A stretch of DNA of 64,000 nt from Oscillospiraceae bacterium (GCA_021769865.1 JAETSB010000003.1:62001-126000); one strand, 5' to 3'; positions 31,139 through 42,042 are shown, counted from the first letter of the stretch. A program made the numbers and translations. Notes: a model not told the origin generated them from the sequence alone.

Positions 31139-32884
31139 TTAAGGAAGCTTGTACTTCTCCAGGTCCTTGTCCAGGGTCTCGGTAAACTCCCCGGCGGCCT
31201 TGAAGTCGTGGAGGTAGGCGTGGCGCTGCTCGGCGTGGTCCTCCCGCTCCTCGATGACGCAGACGGCGATGTTGGAGCAGTGGTCGGATACCCGCTCCAG
31301 GTTCGTCAGCAGGTCGTTCAGGATAAAGCCCAGCTGCACGGTGCACTCCCCACTCTGGAGCCGGTGGATGTGCCGGGCCCGGATCTCGTCGGTGAGCTGG
31401 TCAATGGTCTCCTCCAGGGGCTCCACCAGCTTGGCGGCGATGGGATCGTCGGCCTGGAAGCAGCTCACCGCGGCATTCAGGATGTCCTCCAGGGCCTGTT
31501 CCAGCACCCGGAGCTCCGCCTCCGCCGCGCCGGAGAAGCTGAGGCCCTTCTCGTGGAGCTCCCGGGCGGACTCCTGAATATTCAGGGCGTGGTCCCCGAT
31601 GCGCTCGAAGTCCCCGATGGCATGGAGCAGCCGGGAGACGGTGTGGATATCCTCCATGGAGAGGCCGTGCTGGGAAATCTGGACCAGATAGCCGCTGAGG
31701 CGGTCCTCGTAGATATCCAGCTTGTCCTCACTCTCCAGGAGCTCCGCCTCCAGGGTCCCGTCATAATTGGCAAGCTGGGCCAGGGAGGCAACCAGGCTCT
31801 TCCGGGCCAGGTCGCCCATCTTCCGGGTCATGGAGGCGCACTCGCTGACCGCCGCGCCGGGGGTGCGGAGCAACAGGGGGTCCAGGAAGGCAAACTGGGG
31901 AGTCTTGTCCTCTTCCTTGACAGCCGCCCGCGCCAGCCATTCCATCTGGCGGGAGAAGGGCAGCAGCAGGGCGGTGGTGCCGATGTTGAAAATCGTGTGG
32001 CACAGGGCCACGCCCACGGCCCCCACGGCGGAATCCATGAAGGGGAAGTGGAACAGCAGGTCCCCGCCGCAGAAGACGATGAGGCCGATGGCCGTGCCGA
32101 TGATGTTGAAGGCGATGTGGATGACGGACACCCGTTTCGCCCCCCGGGAGACCCCGATGGAGGAGATCAGCGCCGTGACGCAGGTGCCGATGTTCTGGCC
32201 CATGATGATGGGGATGGCCACGCCGTAGGTGATGGACCCGGTGAGGGCCAGCGCCTGCAAGATGCCCACGGAGGCCGCCGAGGACTGGATGATCCCGGTG
32301 AACACCGCGCCCACGGCCACGCCCAGCAGGGGATTGCGGAAGGCCGTCAGCAGGTCCGAGAAGCCCGGCATTTCCGCCAGGGGGCTGACGGAGTTCTTCA
32401 TCATCTCCATGCCGGACATCAGGATAGCGAAGCCGATGAGGATGCGCCCCACGTCCCGCCGCCGCTGGCGCTTGGAGCCCATGATCAGCAGGATGCCCGC
32501 CAGGGCGAAGAGGGGGGAGAAGTTCTCGGGCTTCAGGAGGTTCAAAAAGACGCTCTCGCTCTCAATGCCGGTGAGGGACAAAATCCAGGCCGTCAGCGTG
32601 GTGCCCACGTTGGAGCCCATGATGACCCCAATGGTCTGGCCCAGCTCCATGACGCCGGAGTTCACCAGGCCCACCAGCATCACCGTCACCGCCGAGGAGG
32701 ACTGGACGGCGATGGTGATGCCCGCGCCCAGGAGCAGGCCCTTCACGGGGTTGGAGGTCATGCGCTTCAAAAGGCGCTCCAGCCGGCCGCCGGCCATCTT
32801 CTCCAGGCTTTTGGACATGGTGGTCATGCCGTAGAGGAAGAAGGCCAGGCCGCCGCAGAGGGTAAACAGGGAGAAAATATCCAT
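31139..32884 (-). CDS. Na/Pi cotransporter family protein with PhoU-like C-terminal domain
   Basis: GITIAVQSSSAVTVMLVGLVNSG, GIIQSSAASVGILQALA, PhoU-like helical C-terminus. Confidence 0.93.
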   Translation of the reverse strand: MDIFSLFTLCGGLAFFLYGMTTMSKSLEKMAGGRLERLLKRMTSNPVKGLLLGAGITIAVQSSSAVTVMLVGLVNSGVMELGQTIGVIMGSNVGTTLTAWILSLTGIESESVFLNLLKPENFSPLFALAGILLIMGSKRQRRRDVGRILIGFAILMSGMEMMKNSVSPLAEMPGFSDLLTAFRNPLLGVAVGAVFTGIIQSSAASVGILQALALTGSITYGVAIPIIMGQNIGTCVTALISSIGVSRGAKRVSVIHIAFNIIGTAIGLIVFCGGDLLFHFPFMDSAVGAVGVALCHTIFNIGTTALLLPFSRQMEWLARAAVKEEDKTPQFAFLDPLLLRTPGAAVSECASMTRKMGDLARKSLVASLAQLANYDGTLEAELLESEDKLDIYEDRLSGYLVQISQHGLSMEDIHTVSRLLHAIGDFERIGDHALNIQESARELHEKGLSFSGAAEAELRVLEQALEDILNAAVSCFQADDPIAAKLVEPLEETIDQLTDEIRARHIHRLQSGECTVQLGFILNDLLTNLERVSDHCSNIAVCVIEEREDHAEQRHAYLHDFKAAGEFTETLDKDLEKYKLP

Positions 32885-33032
32885 GCAGAAACTCCTCACT
32901 TCCGCGCCCGCGCCAAGGCGGACGCTCCATCTTATGTGACGGCTCCATTATATATGTGGAGGGCGGGCGCGGGGAATCGGCGGAATGACCAAAACGCAAA
33001 CTTTGCGTAAAATTTTGGCATTTTAACCAAGA

Positions 33033-34562
33033 TCATTCTTTCTCTTTGGCGGTTTCGCTGGGTTCTTCCTCCTCCGGCTCCGGAATCCAGGGGCAGCGGC
33101 CGTAGAAGGATGTCTGTGAGCGGATCTCCTCCGCCAGCTCCGCCGTGATTTGGCCGGGCAGCAGGCGCCATCGCCAGTTGCCCTCCCCCACGCCGGGGAC
33201 GTTGATGCGGCTCTCGCTGCCAAGGCCCAGGTAGTCCTGCATCTGAGCCACGAAGAGCTCGGCGACGCTGCCCTGGCCCGCCCGGAGGAGGGCCTTCCGG
33301 ACGTTCTCCGCCCCGGAGACGCCCAGGTACTTCTCGGCGAAGGCCCGCTCCCGCCTGGGGGCGGCGGCGTACCACCCGGCGGCGGTGTCGTTGTCGTGAG
33401 TGCCGGTGTAGCAGACGCAGTTCGGCCGGTAGTTGTGGGGCAGGTAGGCGTTGGAGGGGTCGGAGAAGGCAAATTCCAGCACCTTCATTCCAGGCAGGCC
33501 GGACTCCTCCCGGAGCCGGTGGACATCCTCCGTCAGGATGCCCAGGTCTTCGGCGATGAAGGACACACCCTGGAACCAGGAGGACAGCACGCCCAGGAGG
33601 TCCATGCCGGGGCCCTTCTCCCAGGTCCCCACCCGGGCGGTCTCCGCCTCCGCCGGAACCGCCCAGTAGCTCTCCAGGCCCCGGAAGTGGTCGATGCGGA
33701 TGACGTCGAAGAGCTTGCCGGCTCCCTCCACTCTCCGAATCCACCAGCCGAAGCCGTTCCGCTTCATGGCGGCCCAGTTGTAGAGGGGATTTCCCCAGAG
33801 CTGGCCGTCCTCGGAGAAGTAGTCCGGCGGGACCCCCGCCACCTTGGTGGGCTTTCCCTCCTCGTCCAGAAGGAACTCCGTCCGCTCGCTCCACACGTCG
33901 GCGGAGTCCAAGGAGACGTAGATGGGCAGGTCCCCGATGAGGCCCAGGCCCAGATCGTTGACGTAGGTTTTCAGCGCCGCCCACTGGGTGAAGAACCAGT
34001 GCTGGACGCAGATTTGGAAGGCCGTCTCCTCCGCCAGCTCCACCCGCCAGCGCTCCACGGCCTCCGCCTCGTGGCGGCGGAGGCCCTCGTCGGGCCACTG
34101 GAACCAGGGGAGGTTCCCGAAATGCCGCTTGGCGGCCCGGTACAGGGCGTACTCCCGTACCCAGGGGTGTGCCTCGGCAAAGGCACGGGCGGCCTCCGCC
34201 GTCTCGCCGCTGACCCGGGAGAAGGCCGTCCGCAGCAGGGGCTCCCGGCTCTTTTTCAGGGCGGCGTAGTCGATCTTGTCCCGGTTGGGGACCCTGGCGG
34301 AGGCCAGCTCCCCCTCCGTCAGAAGGCCGTCCCTCGCCAAGAGGTCCAGGTCGATGAACAGGGGATTTCCGGCGAAGGTGGACTCGCTGGCGTAGGGGGA
34401 GTCTCCGGCCCCGGCGGGGCCCACAGGGAGAATCTGCCACCAGGACTGGCCCGCGTCCTGGAGGAAGTTGGCGAAGGCCCGGGCCTCCGCCCCCAGGGAC
34501 CCGATCCCGTACTCGGAGGGAAGGGAGAAGATGGGCAGGAGAATGCCCGCGGAACGTCTCAT
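33033..34562 (-). CDS. malQ: 4-alpha-glucanotransferase
   Basis: RSAGILLPIFSLPSEYGIGSLG, YASESTFAGNPLFIDLDLL, VIRIDHFRGLESYWAVPA; SD ggagg. Confidence 0.95.
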   Translation of the reverse strand: MRRSAGILLPIFSLPSEYGIGSLGAEARAFANFLQDAGQSWWQILPVGPAGAGDSPYASESTFAGNPLFIDLDLLARDGLLTEGELASARVPNRDKIDYAALKKSREPLLRTAFSRVSGETAEAARAFAEAHPWVREYALYRAAKRHFGNLPWFQWPDEGLRRHEAEAVERWRVELAEETAFQICVQHWFFTQWAALKTYVNDLGLGLIGDLPIYVSLDSADVWSERTEFLLDEEGKPTKVAGVPPDYFSEDGQLWGNPLYNWAAMKRNGFGWWIRRVEGAGKLFDVIRIDHFRGLESYWAVPAEAETARVGTWEKGPGMDLLGVLSSWFQGVSFIAEDLGILTEDVHRLREESGLPGMKVLEFAFSDPSNAYLPHNYRPNCVCYTGTHDNDTAAGWYAAAPRRERAFAEKYLGVSGAENVRKALLRAGQGSVAELFVAQMQDYLGLGSESRINVPGVGEGNWRWRLLPGQITAELAEEIRSQTSFYGRCPWIPEPEEEEPSETAKEKE

Positions 34563-34645
34563 AACGAAAACCTCCATGATGAGTAGTGTACCCTCCCATT
34601 GTAAAAAAACGCCCCCCGGTTGTCAAGAACCGGAGGACGTCGGAT

Positions 34646-35164
34646 TTACAGCTTTTTCTCGTAGCAGTTCAGGATCTCGTGGATGTAACCCTGGAAGAAA
34701 AACTCCGTGCTCCCGGCGAAGCGGTAGCCGATGGAGGGATATAGATGATTGGCGGGGATGTTTCCCTCCCAGGTGTCCAGGCGGATGACGGTCTTGCCTT
34801 GGGCCCGGGCGGTCTCCTCGCAGAAGGCCGCCATCTGCTTGGCGTACCCCTTCCCGGACCGGCCGGGGTGGATGCAGAGGGTGTGAATCACCCCCACCTC
34901 CTCCCGCTCCGCCGGGATGGACCAGGGGATGTTGTCGTACTCGGGAAGCTGAATCCCGTTGAGGTTCACCACGCCCCAGAGGGCGCCGTCCTCCTCCCCC
35001 ACGTAGAGGGTCCCGGCCTCCAGCACCTGGCGGGCGCTGTCCACGGTGGGATAGGTTCCCCGGAGCCAGTTGGTATAGACGGGGCCCTGGTCCTCCTTGT
35101 CGAAGATGGCCTCGTAGATGGCCCCGATCCCGGGCAGGTCAGCGGTCGTGGCTTTACGAATCAT
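34646..35164 (-). CDS. GNAT family N-acetyltransferase
   Basis: VIHTLCIHPGRSGKGYAKQMAAFCEE; start overlaps the ftsH 3' end. Confidence 0.9.
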   Translation of the reverse strand: MIRKATTADLPGIGAIYEAIFDKEDQGPVYTNWLRGTYPTVDSARQVLEAGTLYVGEEDGALWGVVNLNGIQLPEYDNIPWSIPAEREEVGVIHTLCIHPGRSGKGYAKQMAAFCEETARAQGKTVIRLDTWEGNIPANHLYPSIGYRFAGSTEFFFQGYIHEILNCYEKKL

Positions 35165-37361
35165 TCCGTTTCTCCTCTCCATCCGGTTCCGCTTCCGGGG
35201 ACGGCTCCGCGGCCTCCGCCCCGGGGGCCTCCTCCGGCTGCAAGGCGGCCTCCGCCTCCCCGGGGGCCAGAATCTTCTCGGAGATCATGTGGACCTTCTT
35301 CGCCGCCGGCTCGATTTCCGCCGGGCGGGTGGAGGCGTAGGGGTTCTCCACCAGGGCCGGGTCCCGGCCCTCGATGATGGCCACCATCTCCGCGCCGGTG
35401 ATGGTCTCCTTCTCCAGGAGGTAGGCCACCACCTTGTCCATGTCCTCCCGGTTCTCCCGGATGACCTCCACGGCGGTCTTGTACGCCTCGTCCAGCAGGA
35501 CCTTCACCGCCTTGTCCATCCGGGCGGCGGTGTCCTGGGCGCAGTCCATGCCGTAGCCCCCGTCCAGGTACTGGTTCCGCCGGGAGGCCAGGGCCATCAT
35601 GCCGAACTCCTCGCTCATGCCGAACATGGCCACCATGTTCCGCGCCACGTTGGTCGCGTCCTGGATGTCCTGGGACGCGCCGTTGGTCATGGTGTCCATC
35701 ACCACCTCCTCGGCGGCCCGGCCGCCCATGGAAACGGTGATCTTCGCCATCAGCTCTTCCTTCGTCCGAAGCTCCGTCTTGTCCTCCTCGGGCATCAGCA
35801 GAGTGTAGCCCAGGGAGCCCTGGGTGTGGGGGACGATGGTGATCTTCTGCACCGGCTCGGTGTTCTTCTGCTTATAGGCAACCATGGCGTGGCCCACTTC
35901 GTGATAGGCCACCAGCTTCTTCTCGAACTCCGTGAGGACGCTGCCCTTCTTCTCCGTGCCGGCGATGACCAGCTCGAAGGCGGCCAGCATGTCCTCCTGG
36001 CTCACCAGCTTCCGGCCCTTCCGCACGGCCCGGAGGGCCGCCTCGTTGACGAGGTTGGCCAGGTCCGCGCCCACGCACCCGGCCGTGGCCAGGGCGACCT
36101 TTTTGAGGTTCACGTCCTCCCCCAGCTTGATGTTCCGGGTGTGGACCTCCAGCGTCGCGATGCGCCCCGCCAGGTTGGGCCGGTCGATGGTGATGCGCCG
36201 GTCGAACCGGCCGGGACGGAGGAGGGCCTGGTCCAGCACCTCCGGGCGGTTGGTGGCCGCCAGAAGGATGACGCCCTTGGTGGGGTCGAAGCCGTCCATC
36301 TCCGCCAGGAGCTGGTTCAGCGTCTGCTCCCGCTCGTCGTTGCCGCCCATGCGGTTGTCCCGGGATTTGCCGATGGTGTCGATCTCGTCGATGAAGACGA
36401 TGCAGGGGGCGACCTTGGACGCCTCCTTAAAGAGGTCCCGGACCCGGGACGCGCCCACGCCCACGAACATCTCCACAAAGTCGGAGCCGCTGATGGAGAA
36501 GAAGGGCACGTTGGCCTCCCCCGCCACGGCCTTGGCAAGCAGCGTCTTGCCGGTGCCCGGAGGGCCCACCAGCAGGGCGCCCTTGGGCAGCTTCGCGCCG
36601 ATCTCCGTGTACTTGCCGGGGTTGTGGAGGAAATCGATGATCTCCGTCAGGGACTCCTTGGCCTCGTCCTGGCCCGCCACATCCCGGAAGGTGACGCCGG
36701 TCTGCTTTTCCATATAGACCTTGGCGTTGGACTTGCCCACGCCGCCGATGCCGCCGATGCCGCCCATGCCCTTTTTGGCCATCCAGTTCATCACCAGGCT
36801 CATCACCAGGATGATGATGAAGAAGGGGGCCAGGTTCACCAGGAACAGCAGAATGGGGCTCATGGGGGGCTGGTAGTCCTGGTTGATGCGGATGCCCTCG
36901 CCCTCGGCATAGTTTCCAGACTGCCGGTTCAACTCCTGAATGTGCTCCACAAGGGCGTCGTAAGACTGGAGCTGGACGGTGAAAAACTCCAGGGACAGCT
37001 TCAGCTCCCGGCCCTCTGCGTCCTTGTGGGTGTAAACGGCGGAGCCGTCCTCCAGGGTGGATTTGGTGTATTCCATCCCCTCGCTGTTGGTGTAGACGTA
37101 GCCGTCCACGGGGGTAATAATGATAATGGACTCGCTGTTGTCAAAGTCCACTCCGGCGACCTTGCCGAAGTCCAGCATGTCCAGGAACTCGCTGTACTCC
37201 AGCTCCACAGAGCTGGCCTGGTGGCCCATGCTGGTCATGTAGGTGGTGGCGTAGCTCACCAGCACCGCCAGCAGCACGGCCCAGCAGATCAGGTGGATAA
37301 AGCCCCGCCAGTTGCTGTTTTTGTTCTGGTCCGGCTTCTTTTTGTTGTTGTTTTGGTCCAT
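35154..37361 (-). CDS. ftsH: ATP-dependent zinc metalloprotease FtsH
   Basis: [21 protein letters not shown] region, HEVGHAMVA zinc motif. Confidence 0.98.
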   Translation of the reverse strand: MDQNNNKKKPDQNKNSNWRGFIHLICWAVLLAVLVSYATTYMTSMGHQASSVELEYSEFLDMLDFGKVAGVDFDNSESIIIITPVDGYVYTNSEGMEYTKSTLEDGSAVYTHKDAEGRELKLSLEFFTVQLQSYDALVEHIQELNRQSGNYAEGEGIRINQDYQPPMSPILLFLVNLAPFFIIILVMSLVMNWMAKKGMGGIGGIGGVGKSNAKVYMEKQTGVTFRDVAGQDEAKESLTEIIDFLHNPGKYTEIGAKLPKGALLVGPPGTGKTLLAKAVAGEANVPFFSISGSDFVEMFVGVGASRVRDLFKEASKVAPCIVFIDEIDTIGKSRDNRMGGNDEREQTLNQLLAEMDGFDPTKGVILLAATNRPEVLDQALLRPGRFDRRITIDRPNLAGRIATLEVHTRNIKLGEDVNLKKVALATAGCVGADLANLVNEAALRAVRKGRKLVSQEDMLAAFELVIAGTEKKGSVLTEFEKKLVAYHEVGHAMVAYKQKNTEPVQKITIVPHTQGSLGYTLLMPEEDKTELRTKEELMAKITVSMGGRAAEEVVMDTMTNGASQDIQDATNVARNMVAMFGMSEEFGMMALASRRNQYLDGGYGMDCAQDTAARMDKAVKVLLDEAYKTAVEVIRENREDMDKVVAYLLEKETITGAEMVAIIEGRDPALVENPYASTRPAEIEPAAKKVHMISEKILAPGEAEAALQPEEAPGAEAAEPSPEAEPDGEEKRNDS

Positions 37362-37581
37362 GTATGCAATTGCTCCTTTCAAGGAAAAGCGCACGGTATC
37401 TGCAAAAGCGTGAAACCCGGCGAAATACTATCGCAGTATATCACAGAACCTGGAAACTCACAAGGAGGTTTCATGAAGTTTCTGTAAATTCCCGCTTTAT
37501 TATCCTCCCGGGTTATGGTATACTGAAGACGGTATCGACAAATTTTTCAGGCCGGGTCCCCCGGCCGGGAAGGAATCCCCT

Positions 37582-38349
37582 ATGGACGACCGCAGAACCC
37601 CCGCCCCCGAGGCCGACGGGATCATCGAGGGCCGGAACGCCGTCATCGAGGCCCTGCGGGCCGGGACGGCCATTGATAAAATCTACCTGCAAAAGGGCGA
37701 GACGGACAAGACCCTGGGCCATATCGCCTCCAGGGCCCGGGCCGCCGGGGCGGTGGTGGTGGAGGCGGATAAGCGGAAGCTGGATGCCATGAGCCGCACC
37801 CACGCCCACCAGGGCGTCATTGCCCTCAGCGCCGTCCGGGAGTACGCCACGGTGGAGGATATCCTCCGCTCGGCGGCGGACAAGGGGGAGCCTCCCCTGC
37901 TGGTCATTTGCGACGAGCTCTCGGACCCCCACAATCTGGGGGCCGTCATCCGCACGGCGGAGTGCGCCGGGGCCCACGGCGTCGTCATCCCCAAGCGCCG
38001 CAGCGCCGGGCTGACGGCGGTGGTGGCCAAGACCTCGGCCGGGGCCGTGGCCCACGTGCCTGTTGCCCGGGTGCCCAACCTCCCGGCCCTGCTGGACGAT
38101 TTGAAAAAGCAGGGCGTCTGGGTCTTCGGCACGGCGGCGGACGGGACCACGGCCCTCTACGACGCGGACCTCAAGGGCCCCGCCGCCATCGTCATCGGCA
38201 GCGAGGGCAGCGGCATGGGCCGGTTGGTTGCCGAGCGCTGCGACTTCCTCGTCAGCATCCCCATGCGGGGGAAGCTTAACTCCCTGAACGCCTCCGCCGC
38301 CGCCGCGATTCTGCTCTATGAGGCCGTGCGGCAGCGGTCGCTCTCCTGA
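37582..38349 (+). CDS. rlmB: 23S rRNA (guanosine-2'-O)-methyltransferase RlmB-like (SpoU/TrmH family)
   Basis: IIEGRNAVIEAL, DPHNLGAVIRTAECAGAHGVVIPKRRSAGLT, IVIGSEGSGMGRLV, SLNASAAAAILLYEAVRQ. Confidence 0.93.
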   Translation: MDDRRTPAPEADGIIEGRNAVIEALRAGTAIDKIYLQKGETDKTLGHIASRARAAGAVVVEADKRKLDAMSRTHAHQGVIALSAVREYATVEDILRSAADKGEPPLLVICDELSDPHNLGAVIRTAECAGAHGVVIPKRRSAGLTAVVAKTSAGAVAHVPVARVPNLPALLDDLKKQGVWVFGTAADGTTALYDADLKGPAAIVIGSEGSGMGRLVAERCDFLVSIPMRGKLNSLNASAAAAILLYEAVRQRSLS

Positions 38350-38397
38350 ACATTCACGGCGTCCATTCTTTAACTTTGTACCGCGGAGGGAATTTTG

Positions 38398-38964
38398 ATG
38401 GTGACGGTTCGCGATGCCACGGTGGAAGACGCCGGGCGTATCCTGGAAATCTACGATTACTATGTAAAAAACACCGCGATTACGTTTGAATACGAAACGC
38501 CCACCCTTGACGAGTTCAGGGGGCGGATGGAAAACACCATGCGGGCGTACCCGTATCTGGTCGTTTTGCAGGACGGCCGGATCGAGGGCTACGCTTACGC
38601 GGGCGCCTTTGTGGGCAGGGCCGCCTATGACTGGTCCTGCGAAACCACCATTTACCTTGACCGTAACGCCCGGAAATGCGGAATGGGCCGGATCATCTAT
38701 GAGGCGCTGGAAACAGCCCTGCGCGATATGGGGATTCTCAACCTGTACGCGTGCATCGGCTATCCGGAGCGTGAGGACGAGTACCTGACGGCAAACAGCG
38801 CCAATTTTCACGCGCATCTGGGCTATGTGAAGGTGGGCGAGTTTCACAGATGCGGGTATAAATTCGGCCGCTGGTACAACATGATCTGGATGGAGAAGGC
38901 CATCGGAGAACATCAAGCGAAACAATCCCCCATTACCCGCTATCCGGAATTGAGGAACGCCTGA
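38398..38964 (+). CDS. GNAT N-acetyltransferase, phosphinothricin acetyltransferase-like
   Basis: VTVRDATVEDAGRILEIYDYYVKNTAITFEYETPT..., GMGRIIYEALETALRDMGILNLYACIGYP. Confidence 0.9.
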   Translation: MVTVRDATVEDAGRILEIYDYYVKNTAITFEYETPTLDEFRGRMENTMRAYPYLVVLQDGRIEGYAYAGAFVGRAAYDWSCETTIYLDRNARKCGMGRIIYEALETALRDMGILNLYACIGYPEREDEYLTANSANFHAHLGYVKVGEFHRCGYKFGRWYNMIWMEKAIGEHQAKQSPITRYPELRNA

Positions 38965-39016
38965 CGGCAGCCAGGGCGCCTCTTTGATCTACCCCTTTCC
39001 TAAGGAGGGAACCCCC

Positions 39017-41152
39017 ATGACCCCGAAGGACAACAACATCAACGCCCCGGAGGAGGACTATTCTCTGGAGGAAATCCTGGCGGAGTACGGCGGCAGCCTG
39101 GAGCATCACCTGCTTCGGGAGGCCGAAGCCCCCGCGGAGCAAGAGCCGCCCGCCGCCTCGGCGGAGCCCGCTCCAACCCAGGAGCCGGAAGCGCCGCCCG
39201 TTCCCGAGCCCCCGCCGGAGGAGGAAGCGCCGCCGGCCCCGGAAGCCTCGCCGCCTCCGGCTCCAGCCCAAGAACCCCCTCCTACTCCGGACCCCCTTCA
39301 GGAGGCCGAGCGGGCGGCGGAGGCGGGCGTGGCCCGGCTGAACATCCCCCATCCCCGCCCCATCTCTCTGGAGGACGTGGTGGGCAGCACCGTGGACGCG
39401 GTGATGGAGGAGGCCAGGGAGCCCATCCTGCCCCCGAAACGGGGCCTGTTCTCCCGGAAGCCCCTGGAGGAGACGGAGTCCCTCCCCCCGCCGCCGGAAC
39501 CCGAGCCGGAATCCGACCCGGAGCCCATCGGCCCGGAACCCACCCTCTGGGAGGCGGCCCACGACGCCCGGCAGCTCTACATCCGCCGGAAACACACGGT
39601 GGTCCTGCCTCTGTTTACGGCCCTGCCCCCCACGCTGTTCCTGCTTCTGGAGCGGTATCAGGTGAAGGTGCCCTACTGGTCCGGGGACCGGGAGGTCCAG
39701 TGCGTGGTTTTGCTTGCCTGCCTGGGACTGACGGCGCTGCTGTGCCGCCATGTGTTCCTCAAGGGCTTCGGCATGCTGCTGCGCCGCCGCTGCGTGGCGG
39801 AACTGCTGGTGTCCCTCTCCGTTCTGGTCTCCGCCGCGGACTGTGCCGCCCGGCTTCTGGGCGGAGAGCCCGGCGAGGTCATGCCCTACGCCTCCGTCAG
39901 CTGTCTGGCCCTGGTCTTCGCCCAGTGGGGCGTCCGCCGGGAGAGCAAGGGGAACTACGACATGCTCCGGGCCGCGTCCCTGGACGAGGACCCGCCCTAT
40001 CTCGTCACCAACACCCCCCAGGGGGCCTGCAAGCAGCGGGGCTCCGTCCCCGGCTTCTTCACCACCGCCGCCCGCAGCGACGTCGCCGCCCTCTGGCAGA
40101 CGGCGCTGCTGCCCGCCTTCCTGGCGGCGGCCCTGGTCTTCGCGGCCTTAAGCTCCGCGGGGCAGGAGCGAAGCGGCGACTTCCTGCTGAACCTCTCCGC
40201 CATCCTTCCAGCGGCGGCCACCTTCTCCCTGCCCCTGTGCTGGGCCCTGCCCTGGTCCAAGCTGTCGGAGCACCTGCAGCGGACCGGCTGCGCCGTGGCG
40301 GGCTGGTCCGGGGCCCAGAAGATCAGCGCCCAGCGGCGGATGATCGTCACCGACGGGGACCTCTTTCCCCCGGGCACCGTCCAGCTCAACGGGCGGAAGC
40401 TCTACGCCGAGACCCAGGAGCAGGCCGTCTCCCTGGCGGCCTCCATGGCCCGGGCCGCCGGGTCCGGGCTGGAGCGGCTCTTCAACAACCTGGTCCGCAG
40501 CGAGGGGGGCCGCTATGAGAAGGTGGACGATTTCAGTTTCTATGAGGAGGGCGGCTGGTCCGGGACCATCAAGGGCGAGTCCGTGCTGATGGGCGGCGCC
40601 TCCTTCATGCGGAAGATGAACGTGCGGCTGCCGGCGGACGTAAACCTGCGCACCGGCGTGTTCCTGGCGGTGGACAAGGAGCTGACGGCGGCCTTCGCCG
40701 TGAAGTACAATCCCTCCGAGAACGTGGACTTCGCCATGAAGATGATGCAGCGCAGCCGTATCCAGCCCATTCTGGCCTCCCGGGACCCCAACATCACCCC
40801 CTCCCTCATCAAGCGGAAGTTCAACCGGGGCGTGCATATGGAATACCCCGGCCTCTCGGAGCGGATCGCCCTCAGCGAGGCGGAGAAGGACCGGGACCTA
40901 CCCCGGGCTCTGCTGTTCCGGGAGGGGCTGCTGCCCTACGCGGAGACGGTGGCGGGGAGCCTCCGGCTCTGCAAGGCCGTCCGCCGGGCGGCGGCCATCT
41001 CCCTGCTGGGAAGCTGGGCGGGGACCCTGCTGACCTTCTACCTCACCAGCCTGGGGGCCTACGAGCTGCTGCACCCCCTGGCGCTGGAGGTCTTCCTGCT
41101 GCTGTGGACCCTGCCGGTGCTGCTCATGGCGGACTGGACGGGACGTTATTAA
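39017..41152 (+). CDS. large membrane protein with Pro/Glu-rich N-terminus and degenerate P-type-ATPase-like architecture
   Basis: ~180-aa Pro/Glu-rich acidic N-terminus; TM pairs; LPAAATFSLPLCWALPWSKLSEHLQRTGCAVAGWSGAQKISAQRRMIVTDGDLFPPGTVQLNG aligns in order with P-type ATPase M4/phosphorylation region but lacks DKTGT. Confidence 0.6.
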   Translation: MTPKDNNINAPEEDYSLEEILAEYGGSLEHHLLREAEAPAEQEPPAASAEPAPTQEPEAPPVPEPPPEEEAPPAPEASPPPAPAQEPPPTPDPLQEAERAAEAGVARLNIPHPRPISLEDVVGSTVDAVMEEAREPILPPKRGLFSRKPLEETESLPPPPEPEPESDPEPIGPEPTLWEAAHDARQLYIRRKHTVVLPLFTALPPTLFLLLERYQVKVPYWSGDREVQCVVLLACLGLTALLCRHVFLKGFGMLLRRRCVAELLVSLSVLVSAADCAARLLGGEPGEVMPYASVSCLALVFAQWGVRRESKGNYDMLRAASLDEDPPYLVTNTPQGACKQRGSVPGFFTTAARSDVAALWQTALLPAFLAAALVFAALSSAGQERSGDFLLNLSAILPAAATFSLPLCWALPWSKLSEHLQRTGCAVAGWSGAQKISAQRRMIVTDGDLFPPGTVQLNGRKLYAETQEQAVSLAASMARAAGSGLERLFNNLVRSEGGRYEKVDDFSFYEEGGWSGTIKGESVLMGGASFMRKMNVRLPADVNLRTGVFLAVDKELTAAFAVKYNPSENVDFAMKMMQRSRIQPILASRDPNITPSLIKRKFNRGVHMEYPGLSERIALSEAEKDRDLPRALLFREGLLPYAETVAGSLRLCKAVRRAAAISLLGSWAGTLLTFYLTSLGAYELLHPLALEVFLLLWTLPVLLMADWTGRY

Positions 41153-41167
41153 GAAGGAGCTGCTTTT

Positions 41168-42013
41168 ATGGGAAAATTTGACGGCGTGCTGCTGGCCAGC
41201 GACTTTGACAACACGCTTCTCTACACGGAGGAGTCCCTCCGCACCGGCGCGCCGGTGCCACCCCTGCCGGAGCGGAACCGGGAGGCCCTGGAGTATTTCT
41301 GCGCCCAGGGGGGCCGCTTCGCCATCGCCACGGGCCGGGCCCTTCCGGCCTTCCTCCGCCACGCGGGGGATGTGCCCATGAACGCCCCCGGCGTGGTGTG
41401 CAACGGCGCGGCCATCTACGACTTTGAGAAGGGCGAATACCTGGAGGCCGCCATGCTGGACGCCGCCGCCCGGGACCGGGGCCAGGCGGTGCTGGACCGC
41501 TTTCCCGGCGTGGCGGTGGAGGCGTACCACATCGACAACGTGATTCACGTGGTCCGGCCCAATGAGATCTCCCGCCAGCACGAGCACATGACCCACGTAG
41601 AACTGACGGAGGCTCCCTCCCTGCCGGAGGTACCCCTGCCCCTGGGGAAGCTCCTCTTCGAGGCGGACCACGGGACTCTGGAGCAGGTCCTGGCCTTCCT
41701 CACCGAACAGGGCTGGGCGGAGGACTACGAGCTGATCTTCTCCGTCTCTCATCTGCTGGAAATGACCATTAAGGGGGCCAGCAAGGGCGGCATGGTCCGC
41801 CGCCTGGCCGCCCGTCTGGGAATCTCCATGGAGCACGTCTACTGCGCCGGGGACGAGGCCAATGACCTCTCCATGCTCCAGGCCGCCGCCGAAGGCTTCG
41901 CCCCCGCCAACGCCTCCCCCGCCGTCCTGGCCTCCGGGGCAACGGTGGTCTGCGACGTTCGGGAGGGGGCCATCGCCGACATCATCGGGATTCTGGATAA
42001 AAGGTACTCCTGA
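41168..42013 (+). CDS. HAD superfamily (Cof-type) hydrolase
   Basis: LLASDFDNTLLYTEESLR, ATGRALPAF, GASKGGMVRRLAARLGI, YCAGDEANDLSML. Confidence 0.93.
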   Translation: MGKFDGVLLASDFDNTLLYTEESLRTGAPVPPLPERNREALEYFCAQGGRFAIATGRALPAFLRHAGDVPMNAPGVVCNGAAIYDFEKGEYLEAAMLDAAARDRGQAVLDRFPGVAVEAYHIDNVIHVVRPNEISRQHEHMTHVELTEAPSLPEVPLPLGKLLFEADHGTLEQVLAFLTEQGWAEDYELIFSVSHLLEMTIKGASKGGMVRRLAARLGISMEHVYCAGDEANDLSMLQAAAEGFAPANASPAVLASGATVVCDVREGAIADIIGILDKRYS

Positions 42014-42042
42014 AATACCGCAAGCCCCGGCAAAGCCGGGGC

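Noticed and set aside
35118-37487. 789-aa plus-strand ORF opposite ftsH
   Set aside because: Antisense shadow of ftsH; low-complexity composition
37471-37487. Mini-ORF aaggaggtttcATGAAGTTTCTGTAA (MKFL*) with perfect SD
   Set aside because: Only four codons in the divergent ftsH/rlmB promoter region; cannot be distinguished from chance without expression data
38398-38964. Possible horizontally acquired antibiotic/herbicide resistance acetyltransferase
   Set aside because: Pat-like by sequence and slightly less GC-biased than neighbours, but no mobile-element context; many genomes carry housekeeping homologs
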